In this document: positions 14,461 through 23,101 of the stretch, one piece after another | Layout: each line of letters opens with the position of its first letter | Position numbering within the stretch: the stretch's first letter is position 1 | IMG/VR virus record: IMGVR_UViG_3300033388_005746 | Span: 1 to 32,611 of that record | Strand: one strand, 5' to 3' | Source of the DNA: a virus | DNA length: 32,611 nucleotides | Notes under the pieces: model-generated | What the model was told of the DNA's origin: nothing | Seen by the model: the letters and a program-made list of their open reading frames with translations, nothing else | Database searches by the model: none | Program-made: the position numbers and the translations under genes

Positions 14461-15549
14461 ATGGGCATTTTAAGTAATATAGTTGACGGAACTGGTGGAC
14501 TTATCAACAATAAGATTAATAATCTTATTGATGGTACGTCAGATGGTCTTGAAGGCTGGGCTCGTGAATATATGCAGGGTGATATTGAAAGTCGTACTAT
14601 TGATGTTGCGAGGGATGCTCTTAATAATAAGTTAGAAAGTCTTAAAAATGATGCATTAGGTGCAGTTAATCAAGCTGTTAGTACTGGTATACAGACAGCT
14701 AAAGCAGCAGCACTTGATTCTGTTTTTGGTAGTAAATCTGGATCTGAATTCCCTGAAACTACAGATTATACTAGTTATATAGATGAACGAAAAACATCTA
14801 AAGGTGATAAAAAGGACGGTGCATATAATGGTCCAAATTTAGATGAATTTTATGGTGCGTTTAGTAGTATTCAACGTGGTGATAGAAGATTTTCTATGTT
14901 GCAAAAATATATGTTTCAGGTTGATATTATAATTACTACGACTTCAACTGATTCTAAATTTGAACAAATTTATACTAAAAGAGTTGACAAAGATGGTTCG
15001 AGAGCTTTTAAACTTCTAGTATCTTCTATAGAAATACCTAACATAATTGTAGATAAACCAGAAGACCTTTTAACAGAATTTGGTCATGTATCTTTACCGT
15101 CCGGCACATTAATCCCTGATAGTAATGAATTTTCCTTAAATATATTAAATACAGAAGATTCTTTAATGGAAGGATTTTTTGTAGAATGGTTAGGTGAAGT
15201 GTGTGCAGATAGATACATATATGAAGATTTTCCATTCCATAAAGCTTCAATTAAGATTACTTTTTATCAAAGCAATAGTCTTTATAAGGCATTTGCATAT
15301 GAATTTAAAGATTGTTTCCCTGTACAGGTGGAAACACAAAATCCTTCTCATAAATTTGATTTTAATGAAACAAGAGAAGTAAAAATGGCTTTTGATTATA
15401 TGTTGTTACATAAATACACTGAAACAGCTTCAATTGCTGAAGCGGGTAATTTACTTGTACCAAATGCATTCCTTAATCAGTTTATTAATCCTATTGATGG
15501 ATCAATAGCTAATACTGTAAAAAGTGGTGCGAAAAATTTCCTTATCTAA
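14461..15549 (+). CDS. Tube-like/baseplate-associated structural protein
   Basis: A 362-aa protein. The first ~90 residues are helical and Ala/Asn/Asp-rich, with a glycine-rich start (MGILSNIVDGTGG). A beta-rich part with tail-tube-like features follows: MLQKYMFQVDIIITT, AFKLLVSSIEIPN, then YEFKDCFPVQVETQNPSH and REVKMAFDYML, which resemble the strands of gp19-fold proteins. A longer tube-fold protein next to gp19 suggests a tube initiator, cap or decorated tube protein. Two other genes (18177, 19365) fit gp48/gp54 better. It lies 16 bases after the tube gene, with GAGGAG as its ribosome-binding site. Confidence 0.55.
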   Translation: MGILSNIVDGTGGLINNKINNLIDGTSDGLEGWAREYMQGDIESRTIDVARDALNNKLESLKNDALGAVNQAVSTGIQTAKAAALDSVFGSKSGSEFPETTDYTSYIDERKTSKGDKKDGAYNGPNLDEFYGAFSSIQRGDRRFSMLQKYMFQVDIIITTTSTDSKFEQIYTKRVDKDGSRAFKLLVSSIEIPNIIVDKPEDLLTEFGHVSLPSGTLIPDSNEFSLNILNTEDSLMEGFFVEWLGEVCADRYIYEDFPFHKASIKITFYQSNSLYKAFAYEFKDCFPVQVETQNPSHKFDFNETREVKMAFDYMLLHKYTETASIAEAGNLLVPNAFLNQFINPIDGSIANTVKSGAKNFLI

Positions 15550-15551
15550 AA

Positions 15552-15559
15552 TATAAATA
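15552..15559 (+). promoter_or_regulatory. T4-type late promoter before tail chaperone gene
   Basis: Exact TATAAATA beginning three bases after the previous stop and ending 26 bases before the ATG at 15586. Confidence 0.6.
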
Positions 15560-15585
15560 TGAATGAACTTATAGGAGTATGAGAT

Positions 15586-16419
15586 ATGAAGATAGATGAA
15601 GTATTAAAGGTTCTTGATGAAAGTAATGGTGCATATGCCATTCCTGTTTATATACCTTCCTTGAAACGAGAAGTTTCTTTTAATCCATTTACCATAGGTA
15701 AAATAAAAACAATATCAAAATTGTTAATTAGTGGTGATGATGATGATGATCTTTTTATTGTTTTAGTTAGTACTATATTAGATTTATGTAGAGATCAAAA
15801 TGCATTAAATTTGAACGAATTAACTGAAATGGATTTAACATATATTTTGATGATACTTAAAATTCAAAATGGTTTAAAGGATGATGTCTTTAAAATTGAA
15901 TGTAGTGAAAAAGATTGTGATTATACATTTAATTATAATGTAGATTTTGGAACTATTGTAGATAAATTCAAAAAAGTCATAGACAACACTACTAAGGATT
16001 TCAAAAAGGGTGCTATGGATATATCTGTAGAATTTGGAATGCCAAGTTTAGAGTTAATTATAAAATATAAAGGTTTCATCGAAATGACAAAAAAGTCTTT
16101 AAAAGAAAAAACAGAGGATTTTTCTGATGAAGATTTATTAAAGATTGAATATTATATGATTAAATATAGTAATTTATTGTTTATTAAAAATATTACTATT
16201 AATGGTGAATTAGTTGATAATTTCGATAAAGCATCTATAAAGCAAAGAAACGATATTATTGATAAACTCCCACCTAATATTATAAATTATATCCAAGATG
16301 AGATTATTTCTACTAATAAATTTGATGTACCTAAATTAATAGATAATACGATTAAATGTAATAAATGTGAATCTGATATTCATATCAGCATGGATTATCA
16401 GGATTTTTTTTTAACATAA
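15586..16419 (+). CDS. 26: Baseplate hub/tail assembly chaperone (T4 gp26-like)
   Basis: A 277-aa protein of the T4 baseplate type (gp26-like). It has an N-terminal IPVYIPSLKREVSFNPFTIGKIKT segment (about 19-42) and then a helical body. Two Cys pairs, C106/C111 (IECSEKDC) and C258/C261 (IKCNKC), probably form one zinc site. T4 gp26 (208 aa) is needed for hub assembly; in this position it also matches the tail assembly chaperone that precedes the tape-measure gene in other long-tailed phages. Its last codons run through nine T's into a stop at 16417. A -1 slip there would add 57 residues (see the next entries). It starts after TAGGAG with its own late promoter. Confidence 0.7.
   Translation: MKIDEVLKVLDESNGAYAIPVYIPSLKREVSFNPFTIGKIKTISKLLISGDDDDDLFIVLVSTILDLCRDQNALNLNELTEMDLTYILMILKIQNGLKDDVFKIECSEKDCDYTFNYNVDFGTIVDKFKKVIDNTTKDFKKGAMDISVEFGMPSLELIIKYKGFIEMTKKSLKEKTEDFSDEDLLKIEYYMIKYSNLLFIKNITINGELVDNFDKASIKQRNDIIDKLPPNIINYIQDEIISTNKFDVPKLIDNTIKCNKCESDIHISMDYQDFFLT
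16407..16413 (+). promoter_or_regulatory. Candidate -1 ribosomal frameshift site T TTT TTA
   Basis: In the zero frame the codons are GAT TTT TTT TTA ACA TAA, so T TTT TTA is a correctly phased X XXY YYZ heptamer, the same sequence as the HIV-1 gag-pol site. The -1 frame is open from 16377 to 16586. No obvious downstream hairpin was found by eye. Confidence 0.55.
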
Positions 16420-16586
16420 AGAAAACACTCCTAGAAGAAAATGGATTTATAATGAATGAGGAAGTTAAACTTATTCAATATAGAAATTTTTCATTAGGTG
16501 ATATAAATACTCTTCCTTATTTAGATTTTTCATTTTATTATGATAGACTTCGAATTGAAATGAATTCAGAAGATGAAGAAGAATAA
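16413..16586 (+). CDS. C-terminal extension of tail chaperone, reached by -1 frameshift (or a small gp51-like gene)
   Basis: Fifty-seven codons in the -1 frame, starting NIKKTLLEENGFIMNEEVKLIQ and rich in aromatic residues (SFYYDRLRIEMN), ending in Asp/Glu. Read through the slip it gives a 333-aa protein. This matches the G/GT arrangement of tail assembly chaperones, placed directly before the tape-measure gene. Alternatively an ATG at 16452 could start a separate 44-aa protein, but no good ribosome-binding site precedes it. Without the frameshift or this start, about 170 bases would be an unused coding-like gap. Confidence 0.55.
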   Translation, partial: NIKKTLLEENGFIMNEEVKLIQYRNFSLGDINTLPYLDFSFYYDRLRIEMNSEDEEE

Positions 16587-16610
16587 GAATAATTTTGTTT
16601 ATCTGTTTAT

Positions 16611-16618
16611 TATAAATA
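16611..16618 (+). promoter_or_regulatory. T4-type late promoter before tape measure gene
   Basis: Exact TATAAATA 24 bases before the ATG at 16643 and 25 after the end of the chaperone extension. Confidence 0.6.
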
Positions 16619-16642
16619 TCTTTAAAGAAGATTTATATAATT

Positions 16643-18166
16643 ATGCCAAATCAAAATAACACTAATAATTCTAATAATTCCAATAATTTCATGTATGGTA
16701 CCGAAATCACTTCAGAAGAAATGAAAAATATTAGTATGCCTAAACAGGTTCAAGAATCTCTTATGGGGTTAGATGATGTAATTAAACAAGCATCTACACA
16801 AAATAAAGAAGTATATAAAGGTTTAGAAGCAGCATTAGGAAGTAAAGGCGCAAGTAAAGACGCAAGTAAAGACAAATTAGGAATGGCTGATTTTGTTAGA
16901 AAAGAAAAATCTAGAATTAAAAGGGAAATTGAACACAGAGAGAAGATGTTAAGTTCTTTAGGTGCATTAAATGCATCCTTTGCATCCTTTGGTACTTTAT
17001 CTGGATTAAGTAAATCATTAAAAAAACATGATTATAATGTAGGTAAAACTTTATTAGATACAGTTGGAAATGGACTTGGTACAATAGGTGGATCTTTACT
17101 AACTACATTTGGAAAGGGACTAGGTAAAACAGTAACTACATTAGGAACTGGACTAAGTAAAACAGTAACTAAATTAGGAACTGGACTAGCTAATGTAGTA
17201 AAAAATCCAGTATTTCTTAAAGGTTTAGCAGTTGCTGGAACAGCAGCTGCCGGGTATATGATTGGTCGTTCGATATTTGATAAGTGGATCGCACCTAGAA
17301 TGGATGAAATGTATGATAGATGGTGGAAAGAACGTGTAGAAGTAGAAAAGATTGGAGCACTAAGAGCATTTAAAAGAAAAAAAGAAGTTAGAAAAAAGGT
17401 CACAACTGGGGAATTGACAAAATCTGAAGCTACTAAAAAATTAGGTCAAGAAAGTGTGATACAATCAATGATCGATGATTTAATTAATGCTAAGTTTATA
17501 AAAGAAGATGAACGCTCTAAGTATGAAAAATTATCTCTTCGAGCTCTTCATAGTAAATACTCTGAATTATCGTCAAAAGTTGAGACAGTAAGTACTGGTA
17601 TGTATGGTAGTGTTCAGCGAAAAAGAATAAGAACACTTGGTGCACCGGGAACTGAAATAACAGATACAAAAATTAGAAGATATAATGACCGTATTAAAGC
17701 ATTGGACATAATGGTAAAAAATAGAGAAACAGTGGAAAAGGTAAAAAGGGAGAAAAAAGAAAAGTTCGAAGCTATGTTTAAACGTCCAGATATGTCTGTT
17801 GAAGGTAGAATAGCTTATGCTAAAAGATTCGGAAAAACGTTTAAAGAAGTAACTAATCATGAATCACCTGAAGCTTATGTAAAATTTATGAAGCTACAAG
17901 AGAAAAGATATGAGGTGATGGAAAAGAATAGAAAACTTATTGAAAAGAAAGAGAAATTAAAAGAAACTGATAAAGAAGAATTATCTATGATAGCTAAACA
18001 ACTGGTCGAAAATAATAAAATTATGAAGAAATTAGCAAGTGAATTAAGTAAGAAAGGAACACAAGCAACGAATAATGTTAATACTCAAAGTGTTAATACT
18101 ACTAATAATTTTAATGGTAGAGATCAAAAAAGTCTCGGAAAAGCAGTATCGGGTCAACCAGCATAA
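16643..18166 (+). CDS. Tape measure protein candidate (T4 gp29 position)
   Basis: A 507-aa, mostly helical, Lys/Glu-rich protein. It has an Asn-rich start (QNNTNNSNNSNN), a helical segment, then a Gly/Leu/Thr repeat region at about 130-190 (TLGTGLSKTVTKLGTGL) that runs into a hydrophobic stretch at about 188-212 (AVAGTAAAGYMIG). A long charged coiled-coil part follows, and it ends Asn/Thr/Gln-rich. A central hydrophobic patch in a long helical protein just after the tail chaperone gene is typical of tape-measure proteins. T4 gp29 (590 aa) also precedes gp48 and gp54, as here. Length is in range for a T4-size tail. Start context is weak: AAAGAAG lies about 15 bases upstream. Confidence 0.6.
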   Translation: MPNQNNTNNSNNSNNFMYGTEITSEEMKNISMPKQVQESLMGLDDVIKQASTQNKEVYKGLEAALGSKGASKDASKDKLGMADFVRKEKSRIKREIEHREKMLSSLGALNASFASFGTLSGLSKSLKKHDYNVGKTLLDTVGNGLGTIGGSLLTTFGKGLGKTVTTLGTGLSKTVTKLGTGLANVVKNPVFLKGLAVAGTAAAGYMIGRSIFDKWIAPRMDEMYDRWWKERVEVEKIGALRAFKRKKEVRKKVTTGELTKSEATKKLGQESVIQSMIDDLINAKFIKEDERSKYEKLSLRALHSKYSELSSKVETVSTGMYGSVQRKRIRTLGAPGTEITDTKIRRYNDRIKALDIMVKNRETVEKVKREKKEKFEAMFKRPDMSVEGRIAYAKRFGKTFKEVTNHESPEAYVKFMKLQEKRYEVMEKNRKLIEKKEKLKETDKEELSMIAKQLVENNKIMKKLASELSKKGTQATNNVNTQSVNTTNNFNGRDQKSLGKAVSGQPA

Positions 18167-18176
18167 TAGGTGAAAT

Positions 18177-19355
18177 ATGGCATTAAAAGGTACAAAACAT
18201 TTAAGAATATCAAAAGATCAAACTTGGGATAATAGAAAAGAATGGAAAATTACAGATATTAATATCGGTAATAAACTTCATACTATACAAGAAGAAGGTT
18301 CATTTGTTAATAGAACCAATATACCAATTATTAATATTTTTGAGTTTCAACCAACTTTTTATAGAAATATTCAACAATATATAAAAAAAGTTAAACGTCA
18401 ATTTAAAAGATCTTTTGATCATTTTCAAAATATGTATAACAATATCGTTAAAAATCAAAAGAAAATTGCAGAGGCTATTACTAATACAACTACAGCCAAT
18501 TTAGGATCAACAGTAGATAAGTTAGGTGAAAGTTTTCAAGTAAATTATAATGAGTATACTAATGATATATTTATTGAACCAATAAAAGATGTTAAGGGTG
18601 CCTTTGATGGTAAATACATTAGAACGTATCAAATACCTTATAATAATGATATGTTTATTGATGCAAATGGTAAATCCGGTTGGGATACCTTAGCAGCAAG
18701 TGGTATTAATTTAGGTGATAATGTATTGAGTACTATATTTAAGAGTGTTGCTTCACTTGTAGAAACTCCATCATACCCGACATGGAAATCTAAAGATAGT
18801 GAAAATGGTTTTTATGCATTTTCAACAAAATTTAATTTAATCAATAATAATATTGATACACTTGTAAAGAATTTCACTTTTTTATCCCAATTATTTCAAG
18901 GTACTATGTGGATGCAGATAGATTCAATCAAAGTTCCACCAAATATTTATTCAATTGAAATTCCCGGTCAATTATTTATTCAATATTGTGCATTAAGTAT
19001 TAATGTTAAAAGTGTTGGTAATAAAAGAAGAATAAATAATACTGAAGCAATGAAAAGAAAATTTGATGTTACTGGATATAAAGTTTTTAAAGAGAGTCGA
19101 GAAGATATTTATTTCCCCGATGCTTGGGAAGTTGATTTAACTTTTAAATCTTTATTACCAACTAGTTTTAATACATTTATGAATTATTATCAAAATGGTA
19201 TGGGTGATGGAGAACCTTTTAAACAAACAATAGCTGCCGGTGATGCTATGGTAAACGGTCTTGATGTTCAAGAAGGCGCAGTATTAAATAATGATGATGT
19301 TGATAGAACGCCTATGAGTTTTGGTAATATGGGTGGCGGTATGTATAATGCTTAA
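18177..19355 (+). CDS. Baseplate tube cap/initiator-type protein (gp48/gp54-like paralogue 1)
   Basis: A 392-aa protein closely related to the next gene. Shared blocks in order: KHLRI near the start, a helical segment after INIFEFQPTFYRN, YIRTYQIPYNNDMF, FNLINNNIDTLVKNFTFL, PPNIYSIEIPGQLFIQY, GNKRR, and PDAWEVDLTFKSLLPTSFN. The last blocks resemble the tube-like C-terminal domain of T4 gp48/gp54, which cap the baseplate and start tube polymerisation. Tape measure, gp48 and gp54 are adjacent in T4 in this order. The end is Gly/Met/Asn-rich. TAGGTG precedes the ATG, 10 bases after the previous stop. Confidence 0.6.
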   Translation: MALKGTKHLRISKDQTWDNRKEWKITDINIGNKLHTIQEEGSFVNRTNIPIINIFEFQPTFYRNIQQYIKKVKRQFKRSFDHFQNMYNNIVKNQKKIAEAITNTTTANLGSTVDKLGESFQVNYNEYTNDIFIEPIKDVKGAFDGKYIRTYQIPYNNDMFIDANGKSGWDTLAASGINLGDNVLSTIFKSVASLVETPSYPTWKSKDSENGFYAFSTKFNLINNNIDTLVKNFTFLSQLFQGTMWMQIDSIKVPPNIYSIEIPGQLFIQYCALSINVKSVGNKRRINNTEAMKRKFDVTGYKVFKESREDIYFPDAWEVDLTFKSLLPTSFNTFMNYYQNGMGDGEPFKQTIAAGDAMVNGLDVQEGAVLNNDDVDRTPMSFGNMGGGMYNA

Positions 19356-19364
19356 GGAATTGAA

Positions 19365-20504
19365 ATGGCAACTGATAAACAAAAACATATAAGAATAGTT
19401 AGACCTGATAATACCTATAACAATAAAGATTTTAGATTTAGATTAGGTGATATAAATTTAGGTACAGAAGAACAAAGTAGATTAATTAATGAGCATGATA
19501 ATTTCATGAACAGTGATCTTGAAACTTCTTTACATAAAAGAACAAGTATTCAATATATTAATGTTACAGAATTTGAACCTGATATGTTTTTTAGAATGAC
19601 ACAACATCTTAAATTAATCATAAGTACTTTAGATCTTACGAATACTGCTGTACAGAAAGCTTTAGGTGCAGCGGAAAACTTCCTTGAAACGTTTTTTAAG
19701 AACAAGGGAAAATATAATAAAAAGAAAGCACCTGATGATTCTACTACTTCATTAGCTTTAAATTATTTTTTAGATGAAGATAATGATAACACATATGCAG
19801 ATCAAGTATTAACAAGACCTTTAAAAATTTATAGAAGTTTTTTTAATGGTAAATACGTTAGATCTTATCAAATACCTCAAAACGATGATCTCTTTTTCAG
19901 TACAGATGGTACTAGTGGTTGGAATACTAATAGTGATAGTATGGAGTTGGGTTTCACTGGTTATATGGAAACTATCTGGAAAACATTAAATAATGCTAAT
20001 ATTGTTAGCTTACCACCAATTCCAAGATGGAATCATAAATCAGCGGATACTGATTTTTTTGGTGTTGATACTACATTTAATTTAGTAAATAATAATCTTG
20101 AGAATCTAACTAAAAATTTCAAATTTTTGATTAATTTGGTACAAGGTCCATTTTGGATACAAAACAATACGAGACAATATCCACCTAATGTGTATTCTGT
20201 AGAAATTCCAGGCACTGTATTTATTCAATATGCAGCTATGGGAGTAAATGTTAGTACAAAGGGTAATAAAAGAAGACCTCCTTTAAAATTCTTTCAAAAT
20301 TTAACACCGAATATTTTTGGTGCTAATTTCACAGAGTACATGGACAAACATGATATTTTACTTCCAGATGCTTGGGAAGTAACAGTTTCGTTTAAATCAC
20401 TTGTTCCAAATAATTTCAATAATTATTTAAACTATTTGTTAAATCCATCTCAATCTGAAGTGATAACGGGTAATACCTTTGAAGATGGAATTTTAAAATC
20501 ATAA
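19365..20504 (+). CDS. Baseplate tube cap/initiator-type protein (gp48/gp54-like paralogue 2)
   Basis: A 379-aa paralogue of the previous gene, with matching blocks KHIRIVRPDNTYNNKDFR, YVRSYQIPQNDDLFF, FNLVNNNLENLTKNFKFL, PPNVYSVEIPGTVFIQY, GNKRR and PDAWEVTVSFKSLVPNNFN. The central helical part (about 95-150) differs most between the two. The pair is probably the gp48/gp54 set; which is which cannot be told by eye. It lies 9 bases after its partner, with AAGGAAT as its ribosome-binding site. Confidence 0.6.
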   Translation: MATDKQKHIRIVRPDNTYNNKDFRFRLGDINLGTEEQSRLINEHDNFMNSDLETSLHKRTSIQYINVTEFEPDMFFRMTQHLKLIISTLDLTNTAVQKALGAAENFLETFFKNKGKYNKKKAPDDSTTSLALNYFLDEDNDNTYADQVLTRPLKIYRSFFNGKYVRSYQIPQNDDLFFSTDGTSGWNTNSDSMELGFTGYMETIWKTLNNANIVSLPPIPRWNHKSADTDFFGVDTTFNLVNNNLENLTKNFKFLINLVQGPFWIQNNTRQYPPNVYSVEIPGTVFIQYAAMGVNVSTKGNKRRPPLKFFQNLTPNIFGANFTEYMDKHDILLPDAWEVTVSFKSLVPNNFNNYLNYLLNPSQSEVITGNTFEDGILKS

Positions 20505-20523
20505 ATATGAAAAAGGTATAATT

Positions 20524-20886
20524 ATGAAAAATAATGATTATGAAGATGTAAATACTATTCAACTTACTGATTTGGCGAATATATTTAATGTTTATGAAGA
20601 TGCAAATTTAGGTAATTTTCAATTATCTTATTCTATAAATAGAACATTTAACATTATAGGATTGGATAATATAAATAGGAAATATTATGATAATTATATA
20701 ATTAAAGAACTTGATACGTGGTTATCAATTTCTTATCAAATTTATAATACAACTAGATTATGGTGGCTTGTTTGTAAAATGAATAATGTTACAGATCCAA
20801 CACAATCACCTGTTGTAGGAGATCAAATCAAATTATTAAAGAAAACATATATTGATAATATATTAGAAACTATAGAGAACGAGTAA
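20524..20886 (+). CDS. 53: Baseplate wedge protein (T4 gp53-like)
   Basis: A 120-aa protein. The end is LysM-like, as in gp53: DTWLSISYQIYNTTRLWWLVCKMNNVTDP at about 63-91, then GDQIKLLKKTYI. In the gp53 family this module clips wedge parts to the hub and completes wedges that can join the baseplate. T4 gp53 is longer (196 aa), so this may be a minimal version. AAAAGG precedes the ATG, and the next gene starts directly after its stop. A one-mismatch late octamer (CATAAATA, 20500) lies upstream. Confidence 0.7.
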   Translation: MKNNDYEDVNTIQLTDLANIFNVYEDANLGNFQLSYSINRTFNIIGLDNINRKYYDNYIIKELDTWLSISYQIYNTTRLWWLVCKMNNVTDPTQSPVVGDQIKLLKKTYIDNILETIENE

Positions 20887-22188
20887 ATGGCAGTTATTAA
20901 TCAAAATAGTGGAACCGAAAATTTAGAAGCATTTGGTGTAACTTATAATAATCAATCTTATAGACAGATTATTGGAGCGTTTAGGGTTAGTGAAAAGACT
21001 AAACCTGCACAAAAAGATATTAAATATGATATTTATTTTGCTAATGATTCTGTTATCTCGTTAGATATTACATCAGATGTTGATTATCCTATATTAGTTG
21101 GAGAAATGATATATGAAGATTCATCGTTAGATCAAATACCTAATTTAATACCTGATGGATATACTTTTATTAATATTATAATTCAGAGGGTAGAAAACTT
21201 TCAAGTTATTGAATCATTTACACATGCTTTTATTTTAGAAGATATAGAAATTGTTAATAAGGAAACCAATACTTTTAGATTAACATTGAAAAGTGTATAT
21301 TGGTATATGTTTAATAACTTCTTAGCATATTCATCTATAGATGAAAATAAAGATTACGCTACAATGTTAAAAGAGGTTTTAAATAAAAACATATTTATTA
21401 CTGTAGATTCATCTTATAGAAAAAGTATTAAAAAAGGTGATTTTATAACACCATCGAACACATCTCTTTTTGAAACTGTTGAGGATTTATTGCAAAATTC
21501 GTTAGATAAAGAAAATGGTATCTATTTTTTACAATATAATCATATGGAAGATAAATTTTACATAAGAGATATAAAAACACAATATAAAGAATATGATGAA
21601 TCAGAAAAATCCTTTAATTTATTTGCATTAGTTGGTACAGATAGTGAAGTTAATTCAAGAATGGTTCAAATACGAAATTTCACTAATAAAAAAGAAATAA
21701 CTATGACTGATTATACGAATAGTGTTAAGGATTTCAAAACTTGGACATTTGATTATTTAAAGGGTGGTTATGTTACTAAAGAATATAAGTTAAATAATAT
21801 TAAAGATTATTTCCCTAAGTCTTCACGTAATGATTTCAATGTGGATTTTAAAAGTGTACCTAATGCGATACCTAATGATGTTCGTAATGATCATAGTGAG
21901 CGATTAGGTATAACATTTGAAAATAAAATGCCATATACTAAAATTTTTATGTTGAACAATGTTATAAATTTTTTAGTTGACGGTTTTTTATTGAGAAAGG
22001 CTGGAGATGTATCTTTAATTGACGTAGCTAAAGATGACCCTTATAAATATAAATATTTTGGATTATGGTTTATTGGTAGAATTAAACATCGTTTTTCAAC
22101 TAGAAATAAAGTTTATGAAAATGAGATTTGGGGTTGTAGAATTGAAAATATGAAAAAAACTGATAAAAATAAGAAAATCGAGGGTTAG
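20887..22188 (+). CDS. 27: Baseplate hub protein (T4 gp27-like)
   Basis: A 433-aa beta-rich protein. FINIIIQRVENFQVIESFTHAFILEDI and the end GLWFIGRIKHRFSTRNKVYENEIWGCRIEN are typical of gp27/gpD-type tail hubs, whose barrel domains form a trimeric ring around the spike. It lies directly before the spike gene (one base between stop and ATG), as expected for partners made in equal amounts. The ATG follows the gp53 stop with GAGAACGAG as a poor ribosome-binding site, which suggests translational coupling. T4 gp27 is 391 aa. Confidence 0.65.
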   Translation: MAVINQNSGTENLEAFGVTYNNQSYRQIIGAFRVSEKTKPAQKDIKYDIYFANDSVISLDITSDVDYPILVGEMIYEDSSLDQIPNLIPDGYTFINIIIQRVENFQVIESFTHAFILEDIEIVNKETNTFRLTLKSVYWYMFNNFLAYSSIDENKDYATMLKEVLNKNIFITVDSSYRKSIKKGDFITPSNTSLFETVEDLLQNSLDKENGIYFLQYNHMEDKFYIRDIKTQYKEYDESEKSFNLFALVGTDSEVNSRMVQIRNFTNKKEITMTDYTNSVKDFKTWTFDYLKGGYVTKEYKLNNIKDYFPKSSRNDFNVDFKSVPNAIPNDVRNDHSERLGITFENKMPYTKIFMLNNVINFLVDGFLLRKAGDVSLIDVAKDDPYKYKYFGLWFIGRIKHRFSTRNKVYENEIWGCRIENMKKTDKNKKIEG

Positions 22189-22189
22189 T

Positions 22190-23026
22190 ATGAATTATTA
22201 TGGTATGTATAGAGGTGAAGTTGTTTTTAATAAATATAGTGATAGTAAACAAGATGATGACCCAAGTAAACAAGATGCTAGATTAAAGGGACGTTGTAAG
22301 ATTTGGGTGCCTGGAGTATATCCTGAAGAATATTATAAAAAGACTAATTATCTTCCTTGGGCTGAACCTTCTTATCCTTTTTTTGGCGGTGCTGTAGGAA
22401 CTGGTATAAATAGTGTACCTGCTGTAGGTGCATTTGTTTGGGTATTTTTTGAAGAAGGTGATGAAACATTTCCTGTATTTTTCGGAGCAATGCAAGGTGG
22501 AGACAATTGGGTTTCTGAGCATGTTAAACAGCATGTAATTAAAACAGAGAATGTAGAAATACGTATAGATGATAATCCTGCAAAGTCTCAAACAATGAAA
22601 GAAATACCTATTGTTGCTGGTGGAAGTGGAACGCTTAGTGCATCGGTGCAACTTAAAGTTACTGGTAATGTTAATATACTTATCGAAGGTGATGCAAATG
22701 TTAAAGTTACTGGAAAAACCTATGTAGAATATGGTAGTGATGTTAAAGAGAAAATTACAGGTAATTATGTAAGAGAAATTACAGGTGAGTTAACAGAATC
22801 TGCTTCAAAATTTAATTATACTGGTGAAACAGAGATTACTGGTGAAACCAAGATTACTGGTGCTACAGAGATTATAGGTGATACAGATGTTACAGGTACA
22901 GTTGATGCGACAGTTGATGTGATCGGTGGTGGTATTAGTCTTAAGGGTCATACACATACATTAACTACATCTGAAGGTGCACCTGACAGTGAACATAAAG
23001 GTAATACTGCTGCTCCAACACCATAA
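22190..23026 (+). CDS. Tail spike/hub needle (gp5/gpV-like, no lysozyme domain)
   Basis: A 278-aa puncturing-spike protein. Residues about 8-110 look like the OB-fold collar (GRCKIWVPGV, PAVGAFVWVFFEEGD, PVFFGAM). Residues about 150-245 are hexapeptide-type beta-helix repeats (EITGETKITGATEI). The tip GGGISLKGHTHT has H254-x-H256, the iron-binding apex seen in P2 gpV-type spikes. T4 gp5 has a lysozyme domain between collar and helix; here only about 40 residues separate them, so the spike has no muramidase. It forms a trimer on the gp27-like hub and pierces the outer membrane. Confidence 0.82.
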   Translation: MNYYGMYRGEVVFNKYSDSKQDDDPSKQDARLKGRCKIWVPGVYPEEYYKKTNYLPWAEPSYPFFGGAVGTGINSVPAVGAFVWVFFEEGDETFPVFFGAMQGGDNWVSEHVKQHVIKTENVEIRIDDNPAKSQTMKEIPIVAGGSGTLSASVQLKVTGNVNILIEGDANVKVTGKTYVEYGSDVKEKITGNYVREITGELTESASKFNYTGETEITGETKITGATEIIGDTDVTGTVDATVDVIGGGISLKGHTHTLTTSEGAPDSEHKGNTAAPTP

Positions 23027-23070
23027 TCTTAATATATAATTATATTCGTGAAATTATTGTTCTTTGAGAT

Positions 23071-23078
23071 TATAAATA
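23071..23078 (+). promoter_or_regulatory. T4-type late promoter before gp25-like gene
   Basis: Exact TATAAATA 23 bases before ATG 23102. It lies inside a longer frame opening with GTG at 23048, which argues that 23102 is the true start. Confidence 0.65.
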
Positions 23079-23101
23079 TATCAAAAAAGCGAGGATTATT
23101 A

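Noticed and set aside
23048-23101. GTG start at 23048 for the gp25-like gene
   Set aside because: An exact late promoter lies inside this stretch and ATG 23102 has GAGGAT upstream.
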